Below are positions 26,606 through 38,190 of a stretch of DNA of 64,000 nucleotides, piece after piece. A program made the translations under genes and the position numbers. A model generated the notes under the pieces. That model was given only the letters and a program-made list of their open reading frames with translations. It did no database searches and had not been told where the DNA came from. The DNA comes from Paralichthys olivaceus (Eukaryota; Chordata; Actinopteri; Pleuronectiformes; Paralichthyidae), in assembly GCF_024713975.1 (NCBI RefSeq), contig NC_091108.1, positions 9,221,001-9,285,000 of the forward strand, written 5' to 3'. The first letter of the stretch is position 1. Every line of letters starts with the position of its first letter.

Positions 26606-26821
26606 GATTGGAGGAGGTTAATAGGAGGCCCTTATTGGGGCACTTCCACCTCCAGCAGTGGTCACGTGAACGTCTCACACAGGTGTCAGTCCTTATTTAG
26701 TCCCACAGGAACCATCATGACTGGTTTGAATGTAGCATGAGTAAAATATTTTATTGTAAAGAGCGTGTTTGTTTTGTAAGAGAGGGAAACAAAAACAGTC
26801 AAAGTGCTTGTTTCCAGCACG

Positions 26822-26827
26822 TTTATT
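26822..26827 (-). terminator. foxq1: poly(A) signal of foxq1
   Basis: AATAAA on the minus strand about 240 bases past the foxq1 stop. Confidence 0.6.
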
Positions 26828-27067
26828 GAACAATTCAGTAACATTCAAAACAAACAACAAATATGTATAAAATATCATATCTGATAGGGCCTTAAAACGA
26901 AATGACCAGAGGTACAAAAATAAGTGTAACACCATATGCCGCCACATTAAAATGAAATCCCAACACTGATGGGAAAAAGTTCTGTATTTGTTGCATGGTC
27001 CCCTCCTGCCTCCTCTTTTCCATCAGTGCACGTTGATGGTTATTTAACCATCCACTAAGAAGAGAGT

Positions 27068-27910
27068 TTATTTGTGATATTGCAGGACTGAGTGTGGCAC
27101 GTGCGGAGCAGCAGCTCGGGAGTCCATGTGGCATGAAGGAGCCTTGACGCATGGGAACGAGGCAGGTGTATGTGAATGAGGCGTCATCAGTTCAGTGTAG
27201 CGCTGCCAGGTGAAAGCTGCAGGGTAGAGAGAGAAATGTTCCGTGTTCGAGTCTCTCTTGTACGGTGTGCTGAGGATGCTGTCTATAGCAAATGAACTAG
27301 TGAACTTGGGACATGGTTCAGTCTTGGTTGCAGTCGCAGATCGTGGAGTGCTTTGCGGCTCCTCTGCGCGCTCGGACGCCTCCTCCTCAGGCTGATGCTG
27401 CTGCGAGCCGAACTTCTTGTTGATGCGCTTTCTCCTCCGACGGAACACCCCGTCAGCAAACGTGTACTCGCTGTGAGGATTGAGCATCCAGTAATTGTCC
27501 TTCCCCCAAGGTCTCGACGGGTCCCGGAGAACTTTGAGAAAGCAGTCATTCAGAGACAGGTTGTGGCGCACCGAGTTCCTCCAGCCGGTGTAGCTGCCCC
27601 TGAAGAACGGGAACTTTTTCATCAGGTACTCGTTTATCTCCGCCAGAGTCAGGCGGCCACACAAGGAGTCCCTGATGGCCATGGCAATGAGGGCGATGTA
27701 GGAGAACGGGGGTTTGGGTCTCCGCGTGTACGGCTTCGACTTGCTGCTGCTGCTGCTGCTGCTGCAGGGAGTGACAGGTGGAGGGCTGTGCGCCACACAG
27801 TCCCCATCCGAGCCCAGCTCCTCCTCAGCGCAGAGAGAAGAGCGCACACTCCCCCTCTCTGCATCACTGGAAACCTCAAAGTGGCTCCCGCACATCACCT
27901 CCAGCTTCAT
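27068..27910 (-). CDS. foxq1: forkhead box transcription factor Q1
   Basis: Single-exon gene encoding 280 residues, starting [13 protein letters not shown] at a true ATG. FoxQ1 is a nuclear forkhead regulator linked to epithelial differentiation (family knowledge). Seen: an acidic/Ser-rich N-terminus with a seven-serine run (residues 50-56), a forkhead domain at about 66-165 with helix [12 protein letters not shown] and the FoxQ1-type wing [13 protein letters not shown], a basic [11 protein letters not shown] end, an acidic Glu-rich stretch, and an eh1-like FAIDSIL motif (207-213). It is markedly shorter than the roughly 400-residue human protein because low-complexity N- and C-terminal segments are missing. 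The gene lies about 1.8 kb upstream of foxf2 on the same strand, each with its own TATA and poly(A) signals. The a/b copy is unresolved. Confidence 0.95.
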   Translation of the reverse strand: MKLEVMCGSHFEVSSDAERGSVRSSLCAEEELGSDGDCVAHSPPPVTPCSSSSSSSKSKPYTRRPKPPFSYIALIAMAIRDSLCGRLTLAEINEYLMKKFPFFRGSYTGWRNSVRHNLSLNDCFLKVLRDPSRPWGKDNYWMLNPHSEYTFADGVFRRRRKRINKKFGSQQHQPEEEASERAEEPQSTPRSATATKTEPCPKFTSSFAIDSILSTPYKRDSNTEHFSLYPAAFTWQRYTELMTPHSHTPASFPCVKAPSCHMDSRAAAPHVPHSVLQYHK

Positions 27911-28102
27911 CCTCTTACTTTAAATCCCCTTTAATGGTGCTGCGTAAAGATCTGTCCAATACTCTCCCCGCGCGTAAACTTGGTATCTCGTGTTTGTCAA
28001 GACGCAGACTGTTTGGAACAGGATCCAACAGTGTCCGTCTGTGTTGTCATACCGGCAAGTGGACTAACGCCCAATCTCACCTACAGTGTGTGTGAGCAGC
28101 AG

Positions 28103-28108
28103 TTTATA
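28103..28108 (-). promoter_or_regulatory. foxq1: TATA box of foxq1
   Basis: TATAAA on the minus strand (context GGATATAAACTG) about 195 bases upstream of the foxq1 start codon. Confidence 0.5.
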
Positions 28109-31100
28109 TCCGGCTCACCTCAGGACCAACCCCAACAAGGCGGGGCCATAGATGATCTAGAGCGTCACACAACCTCTTCCCATTCCAATTGAGCGAAAGA
28201 TAGTCTGTAATAAAACCACGGATCTTAATAAAAAGTTTCGCCGTAATCCTTAATTAAAGTATCGACTGTTAATAAGTAAAGATATCCACAGGAGCCACCA
28301 ATGAGTGCAGCTCTAACCTGTGTCACCTGTGAAATATGATCAGGCAAACACCTTGGGACTATTTCACCTGAGACAACCAGGTGGCGTATGTTCCTTTATA
28401 GTCGTGAGTAGGTGCCTGCGGGTAGCTCAGTGTCTTATCAGTTTCATGCAGCAGAGTAATCAGAAAAAAATATCTGCCTCTCAGAAATTCTTTACATCCT
28501 CCTTATAATTAAAACAACTAAACAGTTCTTCTATTTATAGTTCAGTCTGTGGGAAAAGATGCTTATGAGCAGGATACTCATGCCAAAGCCCTAGTGAGAT
28601 CCTTAGATGTTTATGCCAACTTTACAGCCCACATAGAAACCAGTGTTGTTGTGTCTCCCCATTAAAAACAAATAGAGGATCTGGGCCTGAATTGTGGGTT
28701 TACACTGCAAATTATTTTCTATGATTTATTATCTCCCTGAAATAAATCACAAAGGAGTTGAGATCACAAAACATGGGTGTGACGTGATGCCCAAAGCACA
28801 ATTATGAAAATAGCCCAACAGGTGAATACACCTATTAAAGATACTCCCAAGCACTATAGTAGGCCCTTTAAATAGCAAATACCAATGTCTCATTTTCCTT
28901 TATTACCTCTGCACAGGCTGGATCTCCACCCGCTCACTCCCTACAGGTTCATCTGGCAGTCATGTTGAACTCAACAACCCATAATTCACAGTCTTATTCC
29001 CCGGAAGATTGTCAGAGCAAATCACCAGCTTAAAAAACACTGTCACCAAATCATCGAATGGAAAAACAATACCCACATGGGAACCAGCGTTGACGTCACG
29101 CTGCATCCACTGATATGCTGCTCCAGTGCCAAGTAACCTTTGTTTATGCATACTGTATTTTTCAGGCTGTTTTTCTTGCATGCAGGTTACACATGTTTGT
29201 GCTTGGCGTGAATGTTTTGATTTTCAGGTAATGATCGGTTTGTGTTGAGTGTGACACCCAATCCACGGTGAAGTCACTATTTTGAAAGGTGGCATGTCAA
29301 GGATGGATTCCTCTAAGCTAACCACACAATGACAAGAGCTCAAATACCGTGTATTCATTCTGCCGGCTGCATGTAGCAGCCTGTGAGGCCGTCATACGCT
29401 TGTATACATCAGAATCTACTTAATAACAGCTTATCTGTTACGGCTTCGAGGGGTGAGCCAAGAGAGGGCTATGTTTGCTTCATGTGTGAGGAAGAAACCA
29501 ACTCTCTAATCTGTATAAGGAACTATTAGCTTCATTAATGATTAATAAATCAATAAATGAATCACTATTTGACGTTTGGCCACTTTTTTACCGTTATTGA
29601 TTGAGGACATCGAGCTGGAAACCTAATGCATAAACTATTATAATAAAGATAAACACCAGTAACATTTCCCAAAAACCTTGCAACCCCAAAGTCTTGATAA
29701 TGTCTTATCTATAAAGATTGACCTTTTAATCTCATAACTATAAATCCTCAATCGCATCACTAGTAACAACTTATCAGCACTTTATTAGACAATATGGTGT
29801 TGTGTGATGATTTTATTACCTGTTTTGTCTTGTGTATCTATCCACAACACGGCTGGTTGTGTGTGGATTAGTGTCACACTTTCCTCTATCAATGACATAC
29901 TGCCATAAATGTTTTTAACTCGAGGCTCCTGCTCTTATTGTTGCACCTTCTCTGTCACACTGTCATCCTCAGCATTGTGAGATTCATGAGCACAGAGTGG
30001 GACATTTTCTGCAGATATCACATCAGATAACAGTTTTCACCTATTTGGTTTTCAAAGCATAAAGCTGTAAGATCTGGAAATGGATAACCTTCAAACGTAG
30101 CACTGTCCACAAAAAAACTTTTTTAAAACTTTCTAAAAAACTAATTGAGTCTTTTCATATGCAACATGAATATGAGTATACTGTCACTGTAAGTTTGATT
30201 CTGGCCTTGAGGTGTCACCTGTTAATGAGCTGGAATGTGGAACTCAGTGAAGCGTGCACTTCAGAGACTAACTCCCTGGCTGTTGTTAAGACAGCTGACT
30301 TTCCCCTTTGGCACAAAATCCCTCTGAAATAACCCATTGTAAGCTTCTATATATGAATATATTTGCGGGTCGACACAATGGCTGCATCAGAACGTCAGCT
30401 CTGCAGTTGCTCACAGTCAGTTTCTTCTGCATTGTCCAAGCTCTATATAAACTCCAGTTAAACAGTTTTCTGCTGGCCCAGCAGGATCCCACAGAGAAGC
30501 CCATTGTTTCTAGAAAGTTCCCTCTGTCAGTTATTTGTAGAGGAAAACAAGTTCCCAGTCGTCTGTCGAGAGCATGTAGGAAAAAGAATAAACCTCAGAG
30601 TTCAGGTGTAGAGAACAAAGCTGTATTAGAGATATAAACGCAACAGTTCTCATACTGAGCTGAGGGATTGATACAATATAGATCTGTTTAGTACAATCTG
30701 ATTGGATTGCCTAAGACAAATCTTAAGACATTTTTAAAAATCATACGAGACAAATATTTAAACCTCGTTCAGCATTTCTGCAACGTTAATTGTTCCGGAA
30801 GACTTCTGAAAATAACCCTTGTGAGGATGTTAACCTGAGGGGGACTGTGTTTGCGTAACTCTCGCTGAAGGCTTCTAATTTTCACATGTTTTGCAGGATT
30901 TCACTGCTGAGAGCGTAGAAGATCGCAGAGTGGCTTCAGAGTCACGAATGTGTTCGGGGTTTTAAAATAGACAAAGAACATCATGTTGATTCCATGCATT
31001 CCTTCATGCTATTTATGGCAGCCATGTGTCTATTATAATTGTACAATACATCCCACCTCAGAATATTTCGTAAACCACTAATTACAGTATTTTGACAGGT

Positions 31101-34100
31101 CTGTTTTGAAACCATGTTACCGGTGTCTCAGTGTTTAACTGGAGCATTATGGTTTTGCACAAACATGTGCGTGTTCTTACTCATCATCAGACAGCTTACA
31201 GTAGAGGCTGTTTCTTCATGTACGTGTGGCCCCACCCTGTGAGTGCACAGCTGCAACTGCCCAGTAATTCATCAGAGTTTCTGTTTATGTGACTTTTCCT
31301 AAGCTTAGTGATTTCCTGGACCCTTTAAATATAAGAAATCTGAAAGATTCAAACTCAAAGATGACGATAAACAAAGTTCTGTCATTTCTGCTGATAGGAA
31401 AAGCAGCATTGAGAGAAGGAATGAAAACAAAGGCCGGGTGCTTTTGCTGGTTTGAGAAGTTTCTATTTCGGTCTTCAGACATAAAGTGACAGTGCTGCTA
31501 AACAAATGGGATGAAAATATGAACTGAAGACCATTGATAATCTTACTTTAATTAAATAACCTATGTATGTGTGAAATACATTATATATGTGTGGATATTT
31601 TCCTGCTCCCTGAAACATTTCACATTTTCTCAATTGTTTCTAGAATTTATTTTATACTTTGTTTGTGTATCAGATGCACTTTTGGTGAATTAAAGTCATC
31701 AACTAAAAACTGTGGGTGTAGAAATCGCAGGCAGACCAGACAGGTTATAGTTTGAAAACACACTGATGCTGTTTTGTTTTCATATTTGCATTCTCAGCCA
31801 TTTCAGTTATTACCGTTTGGTACGGGCAGGGAAGGCGTTTTGCGCGCTCTCCAGAAAAAACATCTGTGCTTGTCCAAAACTGAACTCCTCTCTCATGTTT
31901 AGACAAAAACGGGGGGATGGAATAAACACTGGCTGCAGCATCGAGGGTGGGGTTGAGATGGGGGATGTAGTTTAGAGAGCAAATGGAGGAAGCTATTTCC
32001 ACAAAGAGGTAGAGGTAAAATATCACAACAGTGTGAGCGATGACAGCGAAAGCATTAAGATTATTAAGGGGTTGATCCTTTCTTGATTTACTTCACTGGT
32101 GGTTCCGGGTATGGTGAGGTTTGTGTTGAGAGACGGAGAGAATCTCATAAGCTGTTACTGACAAGCAGCAGTGCCACAAAACTGTTAACGTCATCACAAA
32201 GCAGCAGTGAGAAAGGCCAGATAAACATCTCTGTCTGAGTGTGTGCAGCAGGTGTGAGTAAGCGGCTCTGTTTTTTACTTTGGGAGAAATTTTAACTGCT
32301 CTTCTAAAATATCAGAAATGATTTCCTACTAACCCTCATTCAATCATTAATAATGGACCCTCTGCACCAACTCCCAGACTTTGCAGTGTCAGTGCCACAG
32401 TTTGCAATTTTAACAACAAAATATGTCGGTGTTGTTCTCAGGATAATCCAACAGCTGTTAAACGTGTGTCTTCTCTGCTGATCACACAATGATTATATAA
32501 CACAAAATTCTACACACTGTACCTTTAAAATAACTACAAAATACTAGTTAAAACAACAATGTAGAACATCTGTAAAACACAAACTGTAATAGTTGTGACT
32601 CATTGGATCCAAGTTAATAGGATCAAAAGTATCTGAGAGGTAAGTGTGATGCTAATCCATGAAACTCCAGCTCCGGATAAAACAATATTTTCGTTTGTCA
32701 CAAACCCTGAGTGACAGCAAAGCAGTGCCACATTTTATATGTGAATAAAAACAATTACAAGTGAATTGAAATGACTGGACGGTGGATTTAGCACTGGTTA
32801 GATTACGTGTAATGTTGTTTTGTTCTTGTCACAAACATGTCTGTATGCCAGTGTGACTACTGACCAGTAATCTACAGCACTAATCTCCAAGAACAACAGT
32901 TGCGTGAGGCCATGCTCTGCTGCCCTGTGCCTAAACATTTATGGCTGTTTTCTGACATCGACATGTGGGATCTTGAAGCGAGCTCTGATGCTATCACATT
33001 TTAAGTATGCTTAAAATATTTTGATTTTTTTTTTGATCTTCTCAAGACTTAATTTTGACATTAAAATCATGTAACAGGACAAAATTATCAGATTTACAGA
33101 GCCTGCAATATCATTTACCCGCTCTTCATTTGATGTGTAAAAGCCAAAAGCCCCTGACACTCCAAATATTAACTGAGTACAATAACTATTTACAACAACC
33201 TGTTAAAAAAAGCATTTAAAGCTGTTAGCAGGGCTTAGCCTGTCCCAACCGTGCTCAACTTGTTTTGCCTGCCTTCAGGCCTCATTCGTGCTGGCAAGAG
33301 AAAAATATCTGTGTGATGGGATCCCCTTCAGGTGAAGTATGCTTAGATAATATCACCGTTACTGCGTCTACAGGACCTGTTTGGGTTATTTTCAAATGAG
33401 TGAAAAGAAGAGAAAAAAAGTCTCACACTATAGACAACAAAGGCACCTGCGTGCAAATGGGAGGAGAAACTCCCTTTACGTGAGTGCCTGTAAAACGTCG
33501 GCTTTGCACGAAACCAACACAGGTTTACCAGCACACACCTTAGTAACACTGATTCAGACGGGAGTCAATCAGAGGGCAAATACCATCTTGTCAAGAAGAT
33601 TTAATACACCTTGGATCCAAGATCATCATAATCTTTATTATCTTGTTTCATTTTTAATGTTTAATTGCCACATTATATATTTGTTGCTTTTGTTACTAGG
33701 GTGTCTTTTACTAATTTAATTACTCCATCCCTGTAAAACACCACAAGGCAAAGTAGCTGTAAAAAATATTTACTCTCACGTATTTAGCTACAGACCAGTA
33801 ACCCCCCCACACACTACCAAATGTGTGTTTGTTCTTGTTTACAACAGCAGGCTTTTGTCTGTGATCACAGCAGAACTTTGTAATCCTCCTTCCCCAATGT
33901 CAAAACTGGGTTCTGGATATAAATGAATGAGGCTATTTAGATGTTTTGTGCTTAAAGTGAAATAAAAGCGACGTCTGTTTCTTGTGGTCTCTGCAGGATA
34001 CCATAAACACATCTCCCAGGTGGTCTGCGAGTGTGTGCAGATTTGTGCGTGCACGTGTTTGTGTCTGTTTCTCTGTGAGTGGTGGTTTTCTAGCATGTTA

Positions 34101-36166
34101 GAATGCACGTGTGTGTGTGTTTATGAGGGAAGAAAGAGAACCAGCACTCGTGTGGACGGAGGCCAAGCTCTTATGGATGCCGGTGCTCCCAGCGGAGCCA
34201 AATGAAATCTGACAGATGAGTTTGATGATATTTATTTCCAAGCCACACACTTCCAGACCTGTTCTGTGTCCGTTCTCTGGGCTGGACCCAAGCTCAGCAC
34301 AAGGCCTCAAACCTGGTGCGAGTTTACTCCTAATGTCTGTGAACAAAGAATGTTTACAACGTTTCTGAAGAGTGTGTGGATGAAGTGAGCATGGCTGCAC
34401 ATTCCTCTCCGCATGTGTACCCATTCCTCGTACTGTCTCTATAAAAATGTGATTGCACACATGCTGACAGTCGTAATGGGTCTTTTATGACAGTTTGGAT
34501 AGACACTAACTCTCCTGAAGGTGAATTAACCTGCTTCTACCTGCCATCCTGAGAAGATTAACTTTTCTCAGAGTTGCAGTCCACACATCTCTGTTTCTTC
34601 GAGCTGTGTTCAGTGTTAGCTCAAGCTTTCCTGCAGACAGCGCCACAACAGGCCCCATAGCTCACATACTGAAGCTACAACAGCCAGCATTTTCTGGCTA
34701 TCAGCACGATTCAAGGGATTTCAATGCCGCACGGTCGGTCGGTCCACCGCTTTTATCCAGATTTAAACATACTCACCATCTATCAAAAGGGTTGCCATGA
34801 CAATTTGCAAAGATCCATGATCCCCAGAGGATTTATCATCATGACTTTGGTAATCCACCATTAGGTTGAAATAAATGAAATGTGAAAGTGGAATGTCTCA
34901 ACAAGATTCCTACAGGATTGAAGGAATATCAACTTTAATGATCCTTAAACTTCAATATAGTCTGATCATCAAAATAATGCTTATCCAACACTTTGGCCAA
35001 TAATGAATCACTTACTTTAGATTCAGAGTTAGTATTTAATTTTTATTTTAGTATTTATTAATAAAACATAATCAAAAACCAAATCTATATCCTTAAACAA
35101 TTCAGTTTTTTTAACTAAAAACATAATTCATTTTGGTTTAAGTAGAAACATGATTGTAGCAACACGATTTCCTTTTAGGATTAGTGATGTGTCATCAGTA
35201 GACTTTTATGAGATGACCTACATATGTCTAAATAAACTGGCACATCAGCATTTTATCATGATTGTAGAGCCTTTTATGATCTTAATTTCTAAGCAAGTTT
35301 AAATATACAACCTAGTAAAATATAAACAGAACAAATTCAATTGAGTATTAAACAATAATTCTTGGGCGTGTGAGAGTTTTTAAGCAACCTTGTGTTGACG
35401 CCAAGTGCATTTTATGGTTGTCCTGTCTTTTATTCTCATGCTTGTTAACACTGGTTGACCTAAATATTTTGTAAGTCAGTTTTGCAATGAGCTATCATGT
35501 TAATAACATATTGTGCAATGCGGTGTTACACCATCAGCTGTCACTGTGTTACTTTTTAGACAGAAAAATCATCATATTTCATGTTTATACTCAGAAATGT
35601 CAATAAAGAATTTTGTTGAGTTGTTTTCACATGCTTTGTTTGTTTGTTGGAGAATAAATATGTGTTTGATGAGAGCCATCATTTAAATATGAGTATAACA
35701 AGAAGAGGGAAGGAAAGAAGTGATCAGTTAATATGTTTCTCTCACATATTTATCAACTTTTAAAAACAACTGTTGTTATTCACGGAAAAAAACCTTCATT
35801 TTCCTCAAAAATCATGAAAAATGCGAGTGTACGCCTGTCCTTTGTTTTCAAAATAAATTCTTTCCGAGCTGTGCACATGTTCCCTCCTCAGCAAAGCAAG
35901 TATGTGTCTCAGTGTGTGATATGTGTACAATGAGTGGAATGTAAACTGTACTTGAAATGCGATCCTCTTGTAATCTTCCCAGGTTCAGAGATCAGAGAGA
36001 GATTAAGGCAGCATGCATCATGTTTGAAGTCATCAGCAGCAATGGCTCACCTTCTCCCTCTAATGAACCATTCCCATGGTTTAACATTAATACCTGAGGT
36101 CATGGTAATGGCCCCTTTTTAGTTTTCTGCAGTTGACTACCTGCTGCACTCAAAGACTATCTTAGG

Positions 36167-36535
36167 TCAAGGCAAAGTTTGTCTGGGCATAATGATTCTT
36201 AAAGAACTTTGCAGGGACAAGCAATCATCCAATCGGCCCATGCCAGTAAAGTGCGTGAGAGACTGCGCTCCACCCCGTTTCATGAACCATTCCTCATCTA
36301 TCCAATCTGTAACATCAGATAAAGAAACATCAATCAGTTGTCTATATAAACGTTCCACACAATGACTGGTGAACATGTGTGACTGAAAAGCAGCCAAGTC
36401 TATGTATGATTCATGTGGGTAAGGTTCAAACCAGACAGCTAAATAGTTTAACTCACACCCAAGATCTGGGGAGCTGGAATCCAACTCATGTAAACAAAAG
36501 TTGTTAAATCTCCTTTGTGCCAGTAGATGGTTCAT
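36167..36535 (-). CDS. orphan 122-codon open frame, unknown
   Basis: Starts at a true ATG and runs 122 codons with balanced amino-acid composition and no low complexity. It has Trp, Cys and His spread through it, an acidic DVTDWIDEEW stretch near residue 76, and no signal peptide or membrane segment. I do not recognise the family. No promoter, splice partner or poly(A) signal stands out. Frames of this length also arise by chance in a 64-kb window, so it may be a fragment of an old transposon or gene, or nothing. Confidence 0.2.
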   Translation of the reverse strand: MNHLLAQRRFNNFCLHELDSSSPDLGCELNYLAVWFEPYPHESYIDLAAFQSHMFTSHCVERLYRQLIDVSLSDVTDWIDEEWFMKRGGAQSLTHFTGMGRLDDCLSLQSSLRIIMPRQTLP

Positions 36536-37217
36536 ATCAACCAGTGTCTTGGATTCTGTAATTTCTGGGGTTCATTCTTGACACATTCCCCTAAAAATCA
36601 GTGTTTCATTTTCTCATCTCTCTGAGAGTTTCTTGGAATAAGATATGCAACACTTGTCTTAAAGGCCCGGCCACACCAATTTGAAAATGATGAAATGTTG
36701 CAGCATTTCATTGGACTCGCAGAGATTAGTGACTAATAACAATAACTTCATCATTCTGAACTTACAAGGGGAGTAGTGTCACCGAAGAATCCATAACACA
36801 AAGCATTTCATGAATCTCTACAGGCAGGAATATGAAGTGCTTTACAAATATGGTTATGAGGCCACAGTTGAGGGGTGTTTTAAAGGTATTTTGGAGCCCC
36901 AGGCCAAAAGGGACCTGTGGGGGGGGGCCTCTACATAGAACCAAACAGCCCCAAAAAGACACTAAATCACAACAGTCTGATCTTCAAACTATTCTTTAAA
37001 GATCAAGACTAATAAACGAAGTACATACTCATGAATAATTGCCATGAAGTATAGGAAGTGCAAACCCCCATCACAATCCCAGGCACATCATAAACACATG
37101 TTTAGATGACCTTGTCTTCAACCAAATGTCTTATGGCAGAAATCATAGAACATGATTTCACAGAACCCCAGCTTTGCCTACCCTGTTGCAACACCCCTGG
37201 ATACAAATGACTGTTAG

Positions 37218-37233
37218 CAAGCTAGCTAGCTTG
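37218..37233. repeat. perfect 16-bp palindrome
   Basis: CAAGCTAGCTAGCTTG reads the same on both strands. It is isolated, with no associated element visible. Confidence 0.85.
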
Positions 37234-38039
37234 AAGAGCTATTATGGAGTGGCAGGTGTGTTCCCAGTTTACTGTAATGTACCACATAAGCTTCAGTGTC
37301 TCCAGTTATCACTATGTCAACGTCTATTTTGAGAGGATATGCTGATGAACGTGGTGGTGCCACTTTCTGTTGTAACCATGCCATCAAAAGGCATTTTGGA
37401 GACAAATAAAGGTTTGGAAAGCATCTTCATATTCAAACAAACAGTCACCTCGAGGCAGACTAAACAATAGAGTCAGGGGAAAGTAAATTTGTTTTGTTGA
37501 GGCAACCTTACGCTATAAAAAGCAGAGAAACAATATTGTTTGGTCTGTTCCGTAGACCAAGCCTGTCCTCACTGTGTAATCTTCGGTGCCCACTATGATG
37601 ACTCACCAGCTGTTGTTGCTAAACAGGGAGGTTCAGGTTCTCGGTAGCAGATAGGGTATATACCTTTCTCAGGAAACTGGCTGTAGGACAACTGGTGAAA
37701 GGATGTTTTCTTTACAACACCCCAGTGTTTGTCAGGCCTGAGGAGGAAAGGTGGGTTAGGATGAGGTCGACGGAGAGCTTGGGGTAGATGTAATTTCTAT
37801 TTCAATCTCATTGAAAGACAAGGACGTCCATCCTTTCGGGGGTCTGTGGTCTGTCTCGTACCTTTAACCCAGGCTGTGACATCAGAGAACAAGAGTCAAC
37901 AGGCCTGACAGAGAAGAGAGGAAATCCCAAGATTGTGACGCATGAGTTCATCGTAATAGTTTGTCTCTGCCCAGTCGAGTAAAATTCATAGAGGGTATTG
38001 AAATTATCAACACCTTTAACATTATGTTTCTTTATATTT

Positions 38040-38190
38040 ACCTGCACCAAGGAGGTTATGTTTTCACACATTTGTTTGTCTGATACTTAGAAGGATCAAA
38101 AAATTCTGACTGGATTAACACGACACTTGGTAGATGGAAGCAGTACGCGTCAAATAAGAATCCACTAAATGTTGGTGCAAATGCAGATCA
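38040..38190 (-). repeat. dispersed repeat, copy B
   Basis: Reverse-orientation relative of the elements at 770-955 and 47286-47452. It begins ACCAAGGAGGTTATGTTTTC, the complement of the end block shared by the other two copies, and continues with diverged text. Confidence 0.5.

Noticed and set aside
27353-27934. 193-codon plus-strand open frame opposite foxq1
   Set aside because: Antisense of the forkhead coding sequence with no independent support; same for the 205-codon frame opposite foxf2 at 24275-24892.
28400-28470. tRNA-like start (GGGTAGCTCAGTG resembles an A box)
   Set aside because: No matching B box or cloverleaf follows; chance similarity.
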